A DNA stretch of 64,000 bases, taken from contig CAVXHI010000003.1 of assembly GCA_963761655.1 (NCBI GenBank), forward strand, positions 186,001 through 250,000. Reading direction: 5' to 3'. The notes beneath the pieces were generated by a model. It did no database searches. It worked only from the letters and a program-made list of their open reading frames with translations, and was not told the origin of the DNA. Origin of the DNA: RYN-122 sp963761655. GTDB taxonomy: Bacteria; Actinomycetota; Actinomycetes; Mycobacteriales; SCTD01. Shown here one piece after another: positions 23,760 to 32,220 of this stretch (its first letter is position 1; every line of letters begins with the position of its first letter). A program made the translations under genes and the position numbers.

Positions 23760-25276
23760 TTGAGGTACTGCTTGACCGTCTTGTAGGTGCGGCTGCCGCA
23801 GTCGGCCTTCAGGGCGAAGGCGCTCTTGCCGCCGAAGCGGCTGCCGCCCTTGTACGACGCTCCGGGCGCGATGCCGTCCGGGATCTCGGCCTTGGCCAGC
23901 GCCGCCGTGAACTTCTCGCGGGTCAGCTTGCCGGGCACCAGGTTGAACGCCTTCTCCAGGCCCTGCATGGCGCCGTAGATCTGGAACTCGATGTCGTCGC
24001 GGAACGAGACGCCCGGGGCACGCTTGGCGGCGTCGGCGATGCCGGCGGACGGGTGCAGGAAGAAGCCCTTGTAGGTGCCGCCGCTGCCGCCGCAGGCGAG
24101 GTTGGCGACCGTGTTGATGCCGAAGGACGGGCCGACGCCGGTGTACGTCGGGCCGGGGCCCACCGCGCCGACGCACTGGGCGAAGAAGGACGGCTGACCG
24201 AGGAAGTAGATGCTCGTGTACATGCCGCCGCGCAGCTGCGAGCTGAGGGCCGCGCAGTCGCGGGGCGCCTTGGCGGTGAGGAAGACGTCCTTGCCGGCGT
24301 CGAACTTCGCGCCGGAGGACTTCAGGGAGTCGACGATCGCGTCCTTGGCGTCCTTGAAGTTCGGGCCCTCGGTGATGACCACGGCCCACTTGCCGCCGAA
24401 GAAGCCGTTGTCCTTGGCCATCTTGATGACCAGCGGACCCTGCTGCTTGTAGGTCAGCGACGTCGCGAAGTAGTTCGGGAGGCTGCCGAGACCGGCCTGG
24501 GTGACGCCGGCGGACAGGTAGGGGACGTTGCCGCGGCGCAGGACCTGGCTCTGGGCGCAGGCCTGGATCTGGTCGGTCCCGGCGCCGCCGACGATGAGGA
24601 AGTACTCCTTGGCGGCCGCGTTGCAGGCGCGCAGCGCGTCGGGAGCGTTGTACTTGTCGTCGATCGCGACGGCCTCGACGGAGAAGCCGTTGGCGAGCTT
24701 GTGGTTCGTCCAGTACTTCGGCGTCCCGGTGCGGAACGACTCCTGCGGCACGCCGGCGCCGGTCAGCGGGCCGTGCAGGGCGATCTTGACGACCTTCTTC
24801 TTGAAGTCGATGCCCGTGGTGGTGCCGTCGTCGCCGGGGAGCGCCTGGGTCTGCGTGCCGCCGGTGCCGCTGCTCCCGGTGCCGGACGAGCCGGTGCCGC
24901 TGCTGCCCGTGCCGCTGCTCCCGGTGCCGGACGAGCCGGTGCCGCTGCTGCCCGTGCCGCTGCTGCCGGTGCCGGAGCTGCCCGAGCCGGTGTCGGTGGT
25001 CGTGCCGGTGCCACCGGTGTCGGTGGTCGTGCCGGTGCCGCCCGTGTCCGTGGTCCCGCCCGTGTCGGTGGTCCCGCCGGTGCCGGACGTGTCGCCGGTT
25101 CCGGACGTGTCACCGGTGCCGGACGTGCCGCCGGTGCCGCCGTCGACGACCCCCGACGACGTCCCGGGGGCGGAGGCGAGCTGGTCCTTGACGTCGGACT
25201 TGAGTCCGCACGCGCTGGACAGCAGGGCGCTGGACAGCACGACGAGGGCCAGCTTGTGGCCGGGACCGATCTTCAC
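23756..25276 (-). CDS. livK: Liv-type substrate-binding lipoprotein with Gly/Ser/Thr repeat linker
   Basis: Extracellular binding protein anchored by lipid: signal peptide MKIGPGHKLALVVLSSALLS, lipobox LLSSAC with modified Cys at 23. Residues about 42-142 are a low-complexity linker of SGTG and TDTGG units. The type I periplasmic-binding fold starts near 160 (VVKIALHGPLTGAG) and continues to the C-terminus (YKTVKQYLK). Four or more Cys in the domain may form disulfides. GTG start behind AGGAG. At 506 residues it is about 100 longer than usual, which the linker explains. Confidence 0.9.
   Translation of the reverse strand: MKIGPGHKLALVVLSSALLSSACGLKSDVKDQLASAPGTSSGVVDGGTGGTSGTGDTSGTGDTSGTGGTTDTGGTTDTGGTGTTTDTGGTGTTTDTGSGSSGTGSSGTGSSGTGSSGTGSSGTGSSGTGSSGTGSSGTGGTQTQALPGDDGTTTGIDFKKKVVKIALHGPLTGAGVPQESFRTGTPKYWTNHKLANGFSVEAVAIDDKYNAPDALRACNAAAKEYFLIVGGAGTDQIQACAQSQVLRRGNVPYLSAGVTQAGLGSLPNYFATSLTYKQQGPLVIKMAKDNGFFGGKWAVVITEGPNFKDAKDAIVDSLKSSGAKFDAGKDVFLTAKAPRDCAALSSQLRGGMYTSIYFLGQPSFFAQCVGAVGPGPTYTGVGPSFGINTVANLACGGSGGTYKGFFLHPSAGIADAAKRAPGVSFRDDIEFQIYGAMQGLEKAFNLVPGKLTREKFTAALAKAEIPDGIAPGASYKGGSRFGGKSAFALKADCGSRTYKTVKQYLK
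24851..25153. repeat. Minisatellite encoding the LivK Gly/Ser/Thr linker
   Basis: Tandem in-frame repeats inside livK. One half is made of 15-base units encoding SGTGS/SSGTG (about eight in a row, 24855-24985). The other is made of longer units encoding TDTGGTGT and SGTGD. Repeats of this kind change length by slippage and are hard to assemble, so the copy number here should be treated as approximate. Confidence 0.8.
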
Positions 25277-25351
25277 GGGGGCTCCTGGGGCGGGGCGGGA
25301 GGGGCAGGGCGAGCAGGGGGTGGGGCTTGTCGGGGAGGTGCGCGGGAGGGA

Positions 25352-26479
25352 CTAGGCGCGGCCGAGGCTGAGGGTGCGGCGGGGCTCGCCGCGGCCGGCC
25401 GGCTGCTGGCGGGACTGCAGCGCGAGCGACAGGCGCGAGGCGGCCCGGCCGGGGCGCGGGACCTCTCCGTCGCCGAGCACGAGGGACACGAGGGCGAGCA
25501 GGCTGCCCGCGCCGGCCAGGCCCAGCCAGAACGGCAGGCCGGGGGTGAGCGCCGGCTCGCGGAGCACCCGCGGCCGCCCGACGGCGACCTGGTCGACGGC
25601 GGTCTCGGGCGCCGGCGCCGCCTCGACGGCAGGAGCGGCGGCGGTGTCCAGGGGCGCGGCGTCGAGCGGGGCGGTGAGCGGTGCCTCCGCGACGCCGGTG
25701 CCGCCGGTGCTGCCGCCGTCGAAGGCGGGGACGCCGGAGTCGGCGCCGAGGGCCGGCGTCTCGGCCGTGCCGGTGCCGCCGCCCGTGGACGTGTCGGGCG
25801 CCGTCGGGACGGCCCCGGTGCTGCCGGCGTCGGGACGGGGCGACGTGGCCTCGTAGGAGAACCGGGCCTTCGTGCCCTCGGCGAAGACGACCTGGAAGGG
25901 GGTCGCGTCCGCGGCGGCGGTCAGGGCGAGGCCGTCGTTGGCCTCGGTCCACTTCTGGGCGAGCGCCGTCACGTCGAACACGTACGCCTTGCCGTCGGGC
26001 GAGGCCTTGCCCGGGGCGCTGAAGGCGTCGCAGAGCCGCTTCGGGGCGACGTCCAGCGCGGCGCCGTCCTCGCCGCCGAACCCGGCGTCGTCGATCGCGC
26101 AGACCTGGACCTTCTCGGGCGCCGGCGAGGCCTGGACGTCGCCCTCGCCGTCGGCGAGCGGGACGGTGAGCTGCGCGCTGGAGACCTGCGCGCCGGGCAG
26201 CAGGCCGACCCCCGGGAACAGGAGGAACGAGACCTTCTGCTCCTGTCCGCCGCCGCCCTGGACGCCGAGGTGCCCGGCACCCACGCCGTCGACCATGGTC
26301 CCGATGTTCATCGGCGTGCCCGCGGGGGTGCCGGTGTCCTGCGGGCCGGTGCTGGAGAAGTACCCGGAGGCGCTCGCGGGCTCGACGGCCGGAGCGGCCG
26401 ACGCCGGCCCGACACCGAGGGCGGGCGCCACGACGGTGGCGAGGAGCAGCGTGCTCCCGAGCCTGGCGGTCCTGCGCAT
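25352..26479 (-). CDS. Secreted surface protein with C-terminal membrane anchor, unknown function
   Basis: 375 residues. A Sec signal peptide (cleavage likely after ASA near residue 29) leads to a beta-rich domain (about 35-215: YFSSTGPQDTG, KVSFLLFPGVG, SSAQLTVPLADGEGD, YVFDVTALAQKWTEAN). The strand pattern and FDVTALAQKW recall DNRLRE-like cell-surface domains. An Ala/Thr/Pro-rich stalk follows, then one transmembrane helix (LPFWLGLAGAGSLLALVSLV) and a basic 40-residue cytoplasmic tail. There is no LPxTG sorting signal. It sits upstream of livK on the same strand, 75 bases away. Confidence 0.72.
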   Translation of the reverse strand: MRRTARLGSTLLLATVVAPALGVGPASAAPAVEPASASGYFSSTGPQDTGTPAGTPMNIGTMVDGVGAGHLGVQGGGGQEQKVSFLLFPGVGLLPGAQVSSAQLTVPLADGEGDVQASPAPEKVQVCAIDDAGFGGEDGAALDVAPKRLCDAFSAPGKASPDGKAYVFDVTALAQKWTEANDGLALTAAADATPFQVVFAEGTKARFSYEATSPRPDAGSTGAVPTAPDTSTGGGTGTAETPALGADSGVPAFDGGSTGGTGVAEAPLTAPLDAAPLDTAAAPAVEAAPAPETAVDQVAVGRPRVLREPALTPGLPFWLGLAGAGSLLALVSLVLGDGEVPRPGRAASRLSLALQSRQQPAGRGEPRRTLSLGRA

Positions 26480-26543
26480 GGGTGTGCCCCTCCGTGCCGA
26501 CGGCGTGTCTGACCATTGTGCTGCCGGTCACTCTTCGTCACCG

Positions 26544-26571
26544 AGGAGCCGACTCCTGCTCACTGCGAGCA
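26544..26571. other. Pair of adjacent small inverted repeats upstream of the surface-protein gene
   Basis: AGGAG-CCGA-CTCCT (26544-26557) abuts TGCTC-ACTGC-GAGCA (26557-26571), between the caspase-like gene's end and the surface-protein start at 26479. They could be an operator or a structured 5' leader. No clear -35/-10 pair is visible here. Confidence 0.35.
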
Positions 26572-26598
26572 AGAGTTTCCGAACCGTGTCCTCCGGCG

Positions 26599-27636
26599 TC
26601 AGGCGGGAGGGGCGTCCAGGGTCCAGCCGCGGACCGGGTCGCCGGCCGTCTGGGGCGTCTGCCGCCCGTGCGGGCGCTGCCCGAGGGTGATCTTCTGCGC
26701 GTAGTACGTGGAGTAGCGCAGGGCCTCCCCCACCGTGACCCGCCCGTCGGTGTCGGCGTCGGCCTGGCCCTGACGCGTGCCGACGTCGAAGACGAGCCCG
26801 GTCCAGACCGACTGGCCCCACGGCGGGTACTCGTAGGACTTCTCGGAGCCCTTGGAGCTCGCGGTGACCAGGGTGCGGTCGCTGGGCAGGCCGGGCAGGA
26901 AGCTCCCGGCCTCGCAGCCGGCGATGTCGACCCACATCCGCCCGGCGCTGCCCGCGAGGGCGTCCGTGACCTCGGTGTCGCGGACGAAGTCGCGGTCCAC
27001 CGGCCACAGGGCCTCGGTGCTGCCGCCGAGCTGCTTCACGTGGCCGCTGTAGTGGAACAGCGCGAACGTCCCGGCGGCGTTCTTCGCCTTGAGCCACGCC
27101 ATGCCGGCCCGGACGGCCGAGCCGGTCGCCTGCGCGTCGACCGCGGTGCGGATGTTCGCCGGCAGCCAGCCGGCGTCGAGCAGCGACCGGCGGATCAGCG
27201 CGACGTCCTGGGCGCTGCCGATGGTGTCGTGCGTGGGGGCCCGGTAGTCCTGGACGCCGACGAGGAAGGCGTACCGGTCGGCGGGGGCGGCGGTGCGGGC
27301 CGGGACGGCGTCCGCCTGCGGACCGGGGGGCGGTCCGAGCGGGTCGGTCACCGGCTCGGCCCGGACGGGGGCGTCGACCCGTCGGGCGCGCGCGGGGGCG
27401 GCCGCGCGGCGGGGGACCGCGGTGGGGCTCGGCCTCGGGGAGGCGCGGACGACCGCCGGCGACGGCGTCGAGACCACCGGGGGGAGCACCGCGGCCTCGA
27501 CGACGGGCGCGGCGTCGTCGGCGAGGGCCGCGACCGGCTCCTGGACGCTCACCGCCGAGACGACGCCGGCGAGCAGGACGAGGGCGCCGACCCAGGCCAC
27601 GACCTCGGCGGGGAAGGACGCGCGGGGTCGGGGCAC
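26599..27636 (-). CDS. Caspase-like (peptidase C14 fold) secreted or membrane-anchored protein with EF-hand
   Basis: 345 residues. An N-terminal hydrophobic helix (about 11-30, EVVAWVGALVLLAGVVSAVS) serves as uncleaved anchor or signal; residues 40-115 are Pro/Ala-rich. The caspase-like domain begins at YAFLVGVQDY. The catalytic dyad is visible as H199 in FHYSGHV and C241 in DIAGCEAGSF, the order expected for clan CD. Residues 293-304 (DADTDGRVTVGE) match the EF-hand loop D-x-D-x-DG-x-h-x3-E, so calcium dependence is likely. Bacterial orthocaspases cut after basic residues; the true target is unknown. GTG start. Confidence 0.82.
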   Translation of the reverse strand: MPRPRASFPAEVVAWVGALVLLAGVVSAVSVQEPVAALADDAAPVVEAAVLPPVVSTPSPAVVRASPRPSPTAVPRRAAAPARARRVDAPVRAEPVTDPLGPPPGPQADAVPARTAAPADRYAFLVGVQDYRAPTHDTIGSAQDVALIRRSLLDAGWLPANIRTAVDAQATGSAVRAGMAWLKAKNAAGTFALFHYSGHVKQLGGSTEALWPVDRDFVRDTEVTDALAGSAGRMWVDIAGCEAGSFLPGLPSDRTLVTASSKGSEKSYEYPPWGQSVWTGLVFDVGTRQGQADADTDGRVTVGEALRYSTYYAQKITLGQRPHGRQTPQTAGDPVRGWTLDAPPA

Positions 27637-27667
27637 GTCACCAGAGTCGGCAACGACGCGCCGGGGG

Positions 27668-28884
27668 TCAAGCCCGGTCGAGCGCCGAGCTCAGGTCGGC
27701 GAGCAGGTCGTCGGCGGTCTCGATGCCCACCGACAGCCGGACGAGGTCGGACGGGACCTCCAGCTGCGAGCCGGCGACGGAGGCGTGGGTCATCCGCGCG
27801 GGGTGCTCGATCAGCGACTCGACGCCGCCCAGCGACTCCCCGAGGGTGAACACCCGGGTGGCCCCGCAGACGTCGAGCGCGGACTGCTCCCCGCCGGCCA
27901 GCCGGAAGCTGACCATCCCGCCGTACTGGCGCATCTGCTTCGCGGCGACCTCGTGCCCGGGGTGCTCGGGCAGGCCCGGGTACAGCACGGACGCGACCGC
28001 GGGGTGGCTCGTGAGGAGCTCGACGACGCGGGCGGCGTTCTGGCAGTGCCGGTCCATCCGGACGCCGAGGGTCTTGGCGCCGCGCAGCACGAGCCAGGAG
28101 TCGAAGGCGCCGGGCACCGCGCCGAGGGCGTTCTGGTGGTAGGCCAGCTCCTCCCCGAGGGCGGCGTCGGCCGCGACGAGGGCTCCCCCGACGACGTCGG
28201 AGTGCCCGCCGAGGTACTTCGTCGTCGAGTGCACGACGACGTCGGCGCCGAGGGCGAGCGGCTGCTGGAGGTAGGGGCTGGCGAAGGTGTTGTCGACGAC
28301 GAGCCGCGCCCCGCCGTCGTGGGCGACCTCGGCGAGGCCGGCGATGTCGGCGACCGACAGCAGCGGGTTGGTCGGGGTCTCGCACCAGACGAGGACGGTC
28401 TCGGGGCGGATCGCGCTCCGGACGGCGGCGAGGTCGCCCAGGGGCACCGGCGTGTGCGCCACCCCCCAGCGCTCGAGCACCTGGGCGAACAGCCGGTAGG
28501 TGCCGCCGTAGGCGTCGTCGGGGATGACGACGTGCGCGCCGGGGCGGGCGACGGTGCGCAGCAGGCAGTCCTCGGCGGCCAGGCCGCTGGCGAAGGCGAG
28601 CCCGGTGCGACCGCCCTCGAGGGCGGCGAGGCAGGTCTCGAGCGCGGTCCGGGTGGGGTTGCCGCTGCGGCTGTACTCGTAGCCCTTGTGCCGCCCGACC
28701 TCGCTCTGCACGTAGGTCGAGGTCTGGTAGATCGGCACGACGACGGCGCCGGTGGTCGGGTCCGGGTCCTGGCCGGCGTGGATCGCCAGGGTCTCGAACC
28801 CGAAGCCGCGCCTCGCTCCAGCGGTCGGCGCTCGCCGTGGACGTCGGAGCCGAAGTCGTCGAGGGGGTCGCCCGGAGCCGTCAT
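27668..28884 (-). CDS. metB: Cystathionine gamma-synthase/lyase-type PLP enzyme (one-base frameshift)
   Basis: Cys/Met-metabolism PLP enzyme: forms cystathionine from an activated homoserine and cysteine, or cleaves it. Main frame runs from GFGFETLAIHAGQ to the stop at 27668 and includes YSRSGNPTR, DNTFASPYLQQP and the PLP-lysine segment HSTTKYLGGHSD. The first 26 residues (MTAPGDPLDDFGSDVHGERR) lie in another frame from ATG 28884; one missing base near 28812 joins them. Length after repair is about 405, slightly longer than usual. Cystathionine beta-synthase lies 2 kb away, so reverse transsulfuration is plausible. Confidence 0.9.
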
Positions 28885-28887
28885 GGC

Positions 28888-29614
28888 TCAGACGGTACGG
28901 CGCAGCGGGACGTCCAGCCCGAGCAGCCGGCGGACCCGGGCGAGCGCCCGGGCGTCGCCCGGCGAGCAGCAGCCCGTCGGCGACGAGCAGCGACGTCAGG
29001 GCGAAGAACAGGGCCTCCTCGAGCGGCAGGCCGAGCAGCAGCACACCGGTCGACGACGTCGGGGAGATCGTCCAGACGCCGTCGGCGAGGGCGAGCCGGT
29101 CGGCGACGCAGAGCCACAGGGCGACGGGGCCGGCGAGCAGCAGCCGCTGCAGGCGGCGCGGCCGGAGCAGGTCGCCCGCGACGGCGGCCTGCAGGGCGAG
29201 CGGCGGGGCGGCCCAGACGAGCAGGAGGCCGAGGTAGCGCGCCTGCCCGCCGACGAGCAGGAGCACCGCGCCGAGAGCGCCGACGGCGGTCCACAGGAGC
29301 GGGGAGCAGGGGCCGGAGGGCGCGGGTGCAGGGCGGTCGAGCAGGCCGGTGCGCCGGCCCCAGGCCGCGACCAGCACGACGAGCAGCAGGACGAAGGCGT
29401 ACTCCTCGACGGGGACGCTGCCGAGCGTGGCGACGACGCGGTCGGGGCCGTAGGACCAGACGCCGGTGCGGACGAGGTGCTCGTCCCAGGGCGCCGTCCA
29501 GGCGAGGGCGACCCCGCCGAGCAGGGCGACCCGGCCGAGCGGCAGCCGGTGCCCGCGGGCGAGCAGGGCGGCGGGCAGGGCGACGGCGAGCAGGTCGAAC
29601 AGCCAGTAGTCCAC
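28888..29614 (-). CDS. Lycopene cyclase, fused CrtYc/CrtYd (CarR) type (one-base frameshift)
   Basis: Membrane lycopene cyclase that closes ionone rings on lycopene. It has two repeats with the acidic motif, PVEEYAF in the first half and LPLEEALFF in the second, plus the start DYWLFDLLAVALPA and the segment WDEHLVRTGVWSYGPDRV. Six to seven hydrophobic helices. GTG at 29614. Near 28965 one surplus base shifts the frame; the plausible end is DARALARVRRLLGLDVPLRR, stopping at 28888 just before the metB ATG. The corrected length is about 241. Product could feed retinal synthesis or a carotenoid antenna for the adjacent rhodopsin. Confidence 0.85.
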
Positions 29615-29638
29615 GAGGGCTCCTACGGGGCGACGCGA

Positions 29639-29667
29639 CCCGGGGGCGGGAGGGTCCCGCCCCCGGG
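29639..29667 (-). terminator. Perfect 13-bp GC hairpin between rhodopsin and lycopene cyclase genes
   Basis: Arms 29639-29651 and 29655-29667 are exact reverse complements (CCCGGGGGCGGGA / TCCCGCCCCCGGG) around a three-base GGG loop. It lies ten bases after the rhodopsin stop. No U-tract follows, as is common for actinobacterial terminators. It may end the rhodopsin message or attenuate read-through into the cyclase, giving far more rhodopsin than cyclase. Confidence 0.72.
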
Positions 29668-29676
29668 GTCGGGACG

Positions 29677-30519
29677 TCAGGCGCCGACGCGCTGCCCGCT
29701 GCCGGGCTCGGCCGCGACGTCCTCGTGCCCGTCCTGGTGGGCGAACGTCGGGTCGTCGTACTGGCTCTTGAGCCGGGCGATCTTGAAGATGACCAGGCCG
29801 AAGGCCGCCTTCGCGAGGATGTCCGCGAGGGTGTAGCCGGCCTGCTTGAGCACGAACGCGTTGCCGCCGTCGAAGCCGAGGACCGGGAACAGGTAGGCGA
29901 TCGGGTAGACGCCCCACAGGCCGATCAGCATGAGGCGCAGCTTGCTGACGGTGCCCTTGACGTCGGCCGGCTGGCGCTCGATCGACTTCGTCAGCTCCAC
30001 GAACAGCACGTACAGGATGTAGAGGAACGGGATCGTCGAGAGCGTGCCCCAGAGCAGGCGGGTGCCGGTCTCGGCGCTGATCTCACCGGGGTAGCCGAGG
30101 ATGATCATGAGGGCGCTCGCGGGCACCAGCTTGGTGAGCAGGCTCTTCTGCACCGAGGCGGCGAGGGCGAGGACGGCGATCGTCTCGACCAGCAGCAGCG
30201 GCACGGTCAGCAGCCAGTCGACGTACCGGTAGCCCTCGTTGAAGACGACGTTCGTGAGCGTGTAGACGCCCTGGCCGCCCTGCGCGTCCGTCTCGTACGA
30301 GTCCTTGAAGTTCGTGAAGATCCGGATGTAGTGGTAGGTGGCGATGAACACCACGATCGCCGACACGATGACGGCGTTGCGGTAGCGCGGCAGCACCCGG
30401 CGCTGCGAGAGCACCAGGTAGAGGCCGGTGAAGCCGAGGCTGGCGATGGCCAGCGAGAGCAGGTTGTAGACCGTCTCGTACTGGTTGGCGGTGAGTTCGA
30501 GGACCTGCTGACCGTCCAC
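29677..30519 (-). CDS. Microbial rhodopsin, light-driven outward proton pump (xanthorhodopsin/proteorhodopsin-like)
   Basis: Seven-helix retinal protein of 280 residues. Helix C reads RYVDWLLTVPLLLVE, giving the DTE triad D101 (acceptor), T105, E112 (donor) that marks a proton pump. L109 sits at the proteorhodopsin green-tuning position. H63 in ATYHYIRIF matches the proton-acceptor-partner His. The retinal Schiff-base Lys is K237 in YTLADILAKAAFGL with counter-ion D233. Gly158 in LLWGTLS lies where carotenoid-binding xanthorhodopsins have a fenestration Gly. GTG start with GGAG upstream. No brp/blh retinal-forming oxygenase is in the window. Confidence 0.93.
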   Translation of the reverse strand: MDGQQVLELTANQYETVYNLLSLAIASLGFTGLYLVLSQRRVLPRYRNAVIVSAIVVFIATYHYIRIFTNFKDSYETDAQGGQGVYTLTNVVFNEGYRYVDWLLTVPLLLVETIAVLALAASVQKSLLTKLVPASALMIILGYPGEISAETGTRLLWGTLSTIPFLYILYVLFVELTKSIERQPADVKGTVSKLRLMLIGLWGVYPIAYLFPVLGFDGGNAFVLKQAGYTLADILAKAAFGLVIFKIARLKSQYDDPTFAHQDGHEDVAAEPGSGQRVGA

Positions 30520-30739
30520 TGCGATGTCTCCACGTGGGGCGTGCGCCGACGACGACGGCGGCGCGGGCGAGACGGGCGACCCGGTCGGGTCGTCCGGTCC
30601 CGGAGCGGCGTGGCCGCTGCCCGGCGGTGCTGGGCGAGCGGTCCCCGACGGGGCGACGCGACTGTGACGCCGACCTCACGATCGCGCAACTCGAACCACT
30701 CACGACGCGGTCTGGCGGCCCGGTCCGCGGTCTCGGGCG

Positions 30740-32113
30740 TCAGCCCACCGTGAGGAAGGCCAGCACGTCCTGCCGCGTGAGCACGCCCACCGGCCGCCCG
30801 TCGGCCACCACGACCGCGGCGTCGGCCTTCTCCAGCGCCGTCATCGCGGCCTGCACCGACTCGCCCGCCCCGACCATCGGCAGCGGCGCGCCCATGTGGT
30901 CGGCCAGCCGGTCGTGCAGCTGCGCCCGCCCGGTGAACAGGGCGTCGAGCAGGTCGCGGTCGTGGACCGCCCCGACGATCTCGGCCGTCATCACCGGCGG
31001 CTCCGCCCGGACGACGGGCATCTGCGAGACGCCGTACTCCCGCAGGATGTCGATCGCCTCGCGCACCGTCTCGGTCGGGTGGGTGTGGACGAACTCCGGG
31101 AGCGGGCCGCTGACACCCTTGCGCGCCAGGACGTCACCGACCGTCTGGCCGCCCTCGGCCTGCAGGAAGCCGTAGTCGGCCATCCACTCGTCGTTGAAGA
31201 TCTTGCTCAGGTAGCCCTTGCCGCTGTCGGGCAGCAGCACGACGACGACGTCGTCCGGGCCCGCCTCGGCCGCGACCTGCAGCGCCGCGACGACGGCCAT
31301 CCCGCACGAGCCGCCGACCAGCAGGCCCTCCGTCCGGGCGAGCCGGCGGGTCATGGCGAACGAGTCGCGGTCGCTGACGGCGATCACCCGGTCCGGGACG
31401 CTCGCGTCGTAGGTGCTCGGCCAGAAGTCCTCGCCGACGCCCTCCACGAGGTAGGGCCGGCCGTCGCCGCCGGAGTAGACCGAGCCCACCGGGTCCGCGC
31501 CGACCACCTGCACCTTCCCGCCCGACACCTCCTTGAGGTAGCGCCCGACGCCGCCGATCGTGCCGCCGGTGCCCATGCCGGCCACGAAGTGCGTCACCCG
31601 CCCGTCGGTCTGGGCCCACACCTCGGGGCCCGTCGTCGCGTAGTGGGCCGCGGGGTTCGCGGGGTTGGAGTACTGGTCGGGCTTCCAGGCGCCCTCGATC
31701 TCCTTGGCCAGCCGGTCGCTCACCGAGTAGTAGGAGCGGGGGTCCTCCGGGTCGACCGCCGTCGGGCAGACCTCGACCCGGGCGCCGTACGCGCGCAGCA
31801 CGTCGATCTTGTCGCGGGCCACCTTGTCCGGGCAGACGAAGACGCACGAGTACCCGCGGCGCTGCGCGGCGATGGCGAGCCCGACGCCGGTGTTGCCCGA
31901 CGTCGGCTCCACGATCGTCCCGCCCGGCTGCAGCGCCCCGGAGGCCTCGGCGGCCTCGATCATCGCCAGCGCGATCCGGTCCTTCACCGACCCGCCCGGG
32001 TTGAAGTACTCGACCTTGGCGACCACCTGGGCGGGCAGGCCCGCGCCGACGGTGCCGAGGCGGACGAGCGGGGTGTTCCCCACCAGTTCGATCACGCTGT
32101 CGTGGACCTGCAC
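30740..32113 (-). CDS. cbs: Cystathionine beta-synthase with C-terminal CBS domains
   Basis: Condenses serine (or O-acetylserine) with homocysteine to cystathionine. 457 residues: PLP fold type II core with Schiff-base K44 in NPGGSVKDR, TSGNTGVGLA and the phosphate loop GMGTGGTIGG, followed by two CBS motifs from about residue 335 (THPTETVREAIDIL and GESVQAAMTALEKADA). There is no N-terminal heme domain, as in other bacterial forms. GTG at 32113 is preceded by AGGAG at good spacing. The 220 bases to the rhodopsin gene hold only a small GACCCG/CGGGTC inverted repeat and no clear promoter. Confidence 0.95.
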   Translation of the reverse strand: MQVHDSVIELVGNTPLVRLGTVGAGLPAQVVAKVEYFNPGGSVKDRIALAMIEAAEASGALQPGGTIVEPTSGNTGVGLAIAAQRRGYSCVFVCPDKVARDKIDVLRAYGARVEVCPTAVDPEDPRSYYSVSDRLAKEIEGAWKPDQYSNPANPAAHYATTGPEVWAQTDGRVTHFVAGMGTGGTIGGVGRYLKEVSGGKVQVVGADPVGSVYSGGDGRPYLVEGVGEDFWPSTYDASVPDRVIAVSDRDSFAMTRRLARTEGLLVGGSCGMAVVAALQVAAEAGPDDVVVVLLPDSGKGYLSKIFNDEWMADYGFLQAEGGQTVGDVLARKGVSGPLPEFVHTHPTETVREAIDILREYGVSQMPVVRAEPPVMTAEIVGAVHDRDLLDALFTGRAQLHDRLADHMGAPLPMVGAGESVQAAMTALEKADAAVVVADGRPVGVLTRQDVLAFLTVG

Positions 32114-32175
32114 GAGGCTCTCCTGACGCCGGGGCGCCAGCCTAGGGTGGTCGACCCGAGCAGTGGAGGAACAGC

Positions 32176-32220
32176 GTGGCAGCGGTACCGCTCGCCCCCC
32201 TCGCCGGACGGGCCCTGTGA
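32176..32220 (+). CDS. Possible 14-codon leader ORF overlapping the SGNH hydrolase start
   Basis: GTG at 32176 follows GGAGGA at ideal spacing and reads VAAVPLAPLAGRAL before TGA at 32218-32220, which overlaps the hydrolase GTG (GTGA). The hydrolase itself has no good ribosome-binding site. Either it is coupled to this mini-ORF, or the mini-ORF is the true N-terminus separated by an indel. Confidence 0.4.
   Translation: MAAVPLAPLAGRAL

Noticed and set aside
23720..23790. Possible hairpin at the livK-livH junction
   Set aside because: The genes overlap by four bases and the repeats there are short and imperfect; no terminator is expected inside this operon.
25352..26479. LPxTG-type sortase anchor in the surface protein
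   Set aside because: No LPxTG-like motif precedes the transmembrane helix; the basic tail of about 40 residues suits a simple membrane anchor instead.
24053..26512. Plus-strand open frame over the Liv binding-protein and surface-protein genes
   Set aside because: It mirrors the repeat-rich linker and has no recognisable domains. The minus-strand genes carry signal peptides and family motifs.
27668..29917. Apparent fusion of lycopene cyclase to cystathionine gamma-synthase
   Set aside because: The cyclase has its own plausible end (stop at 28888) and metB its own ATG at 28884. The fused frame exists only because of two one-base shifts.
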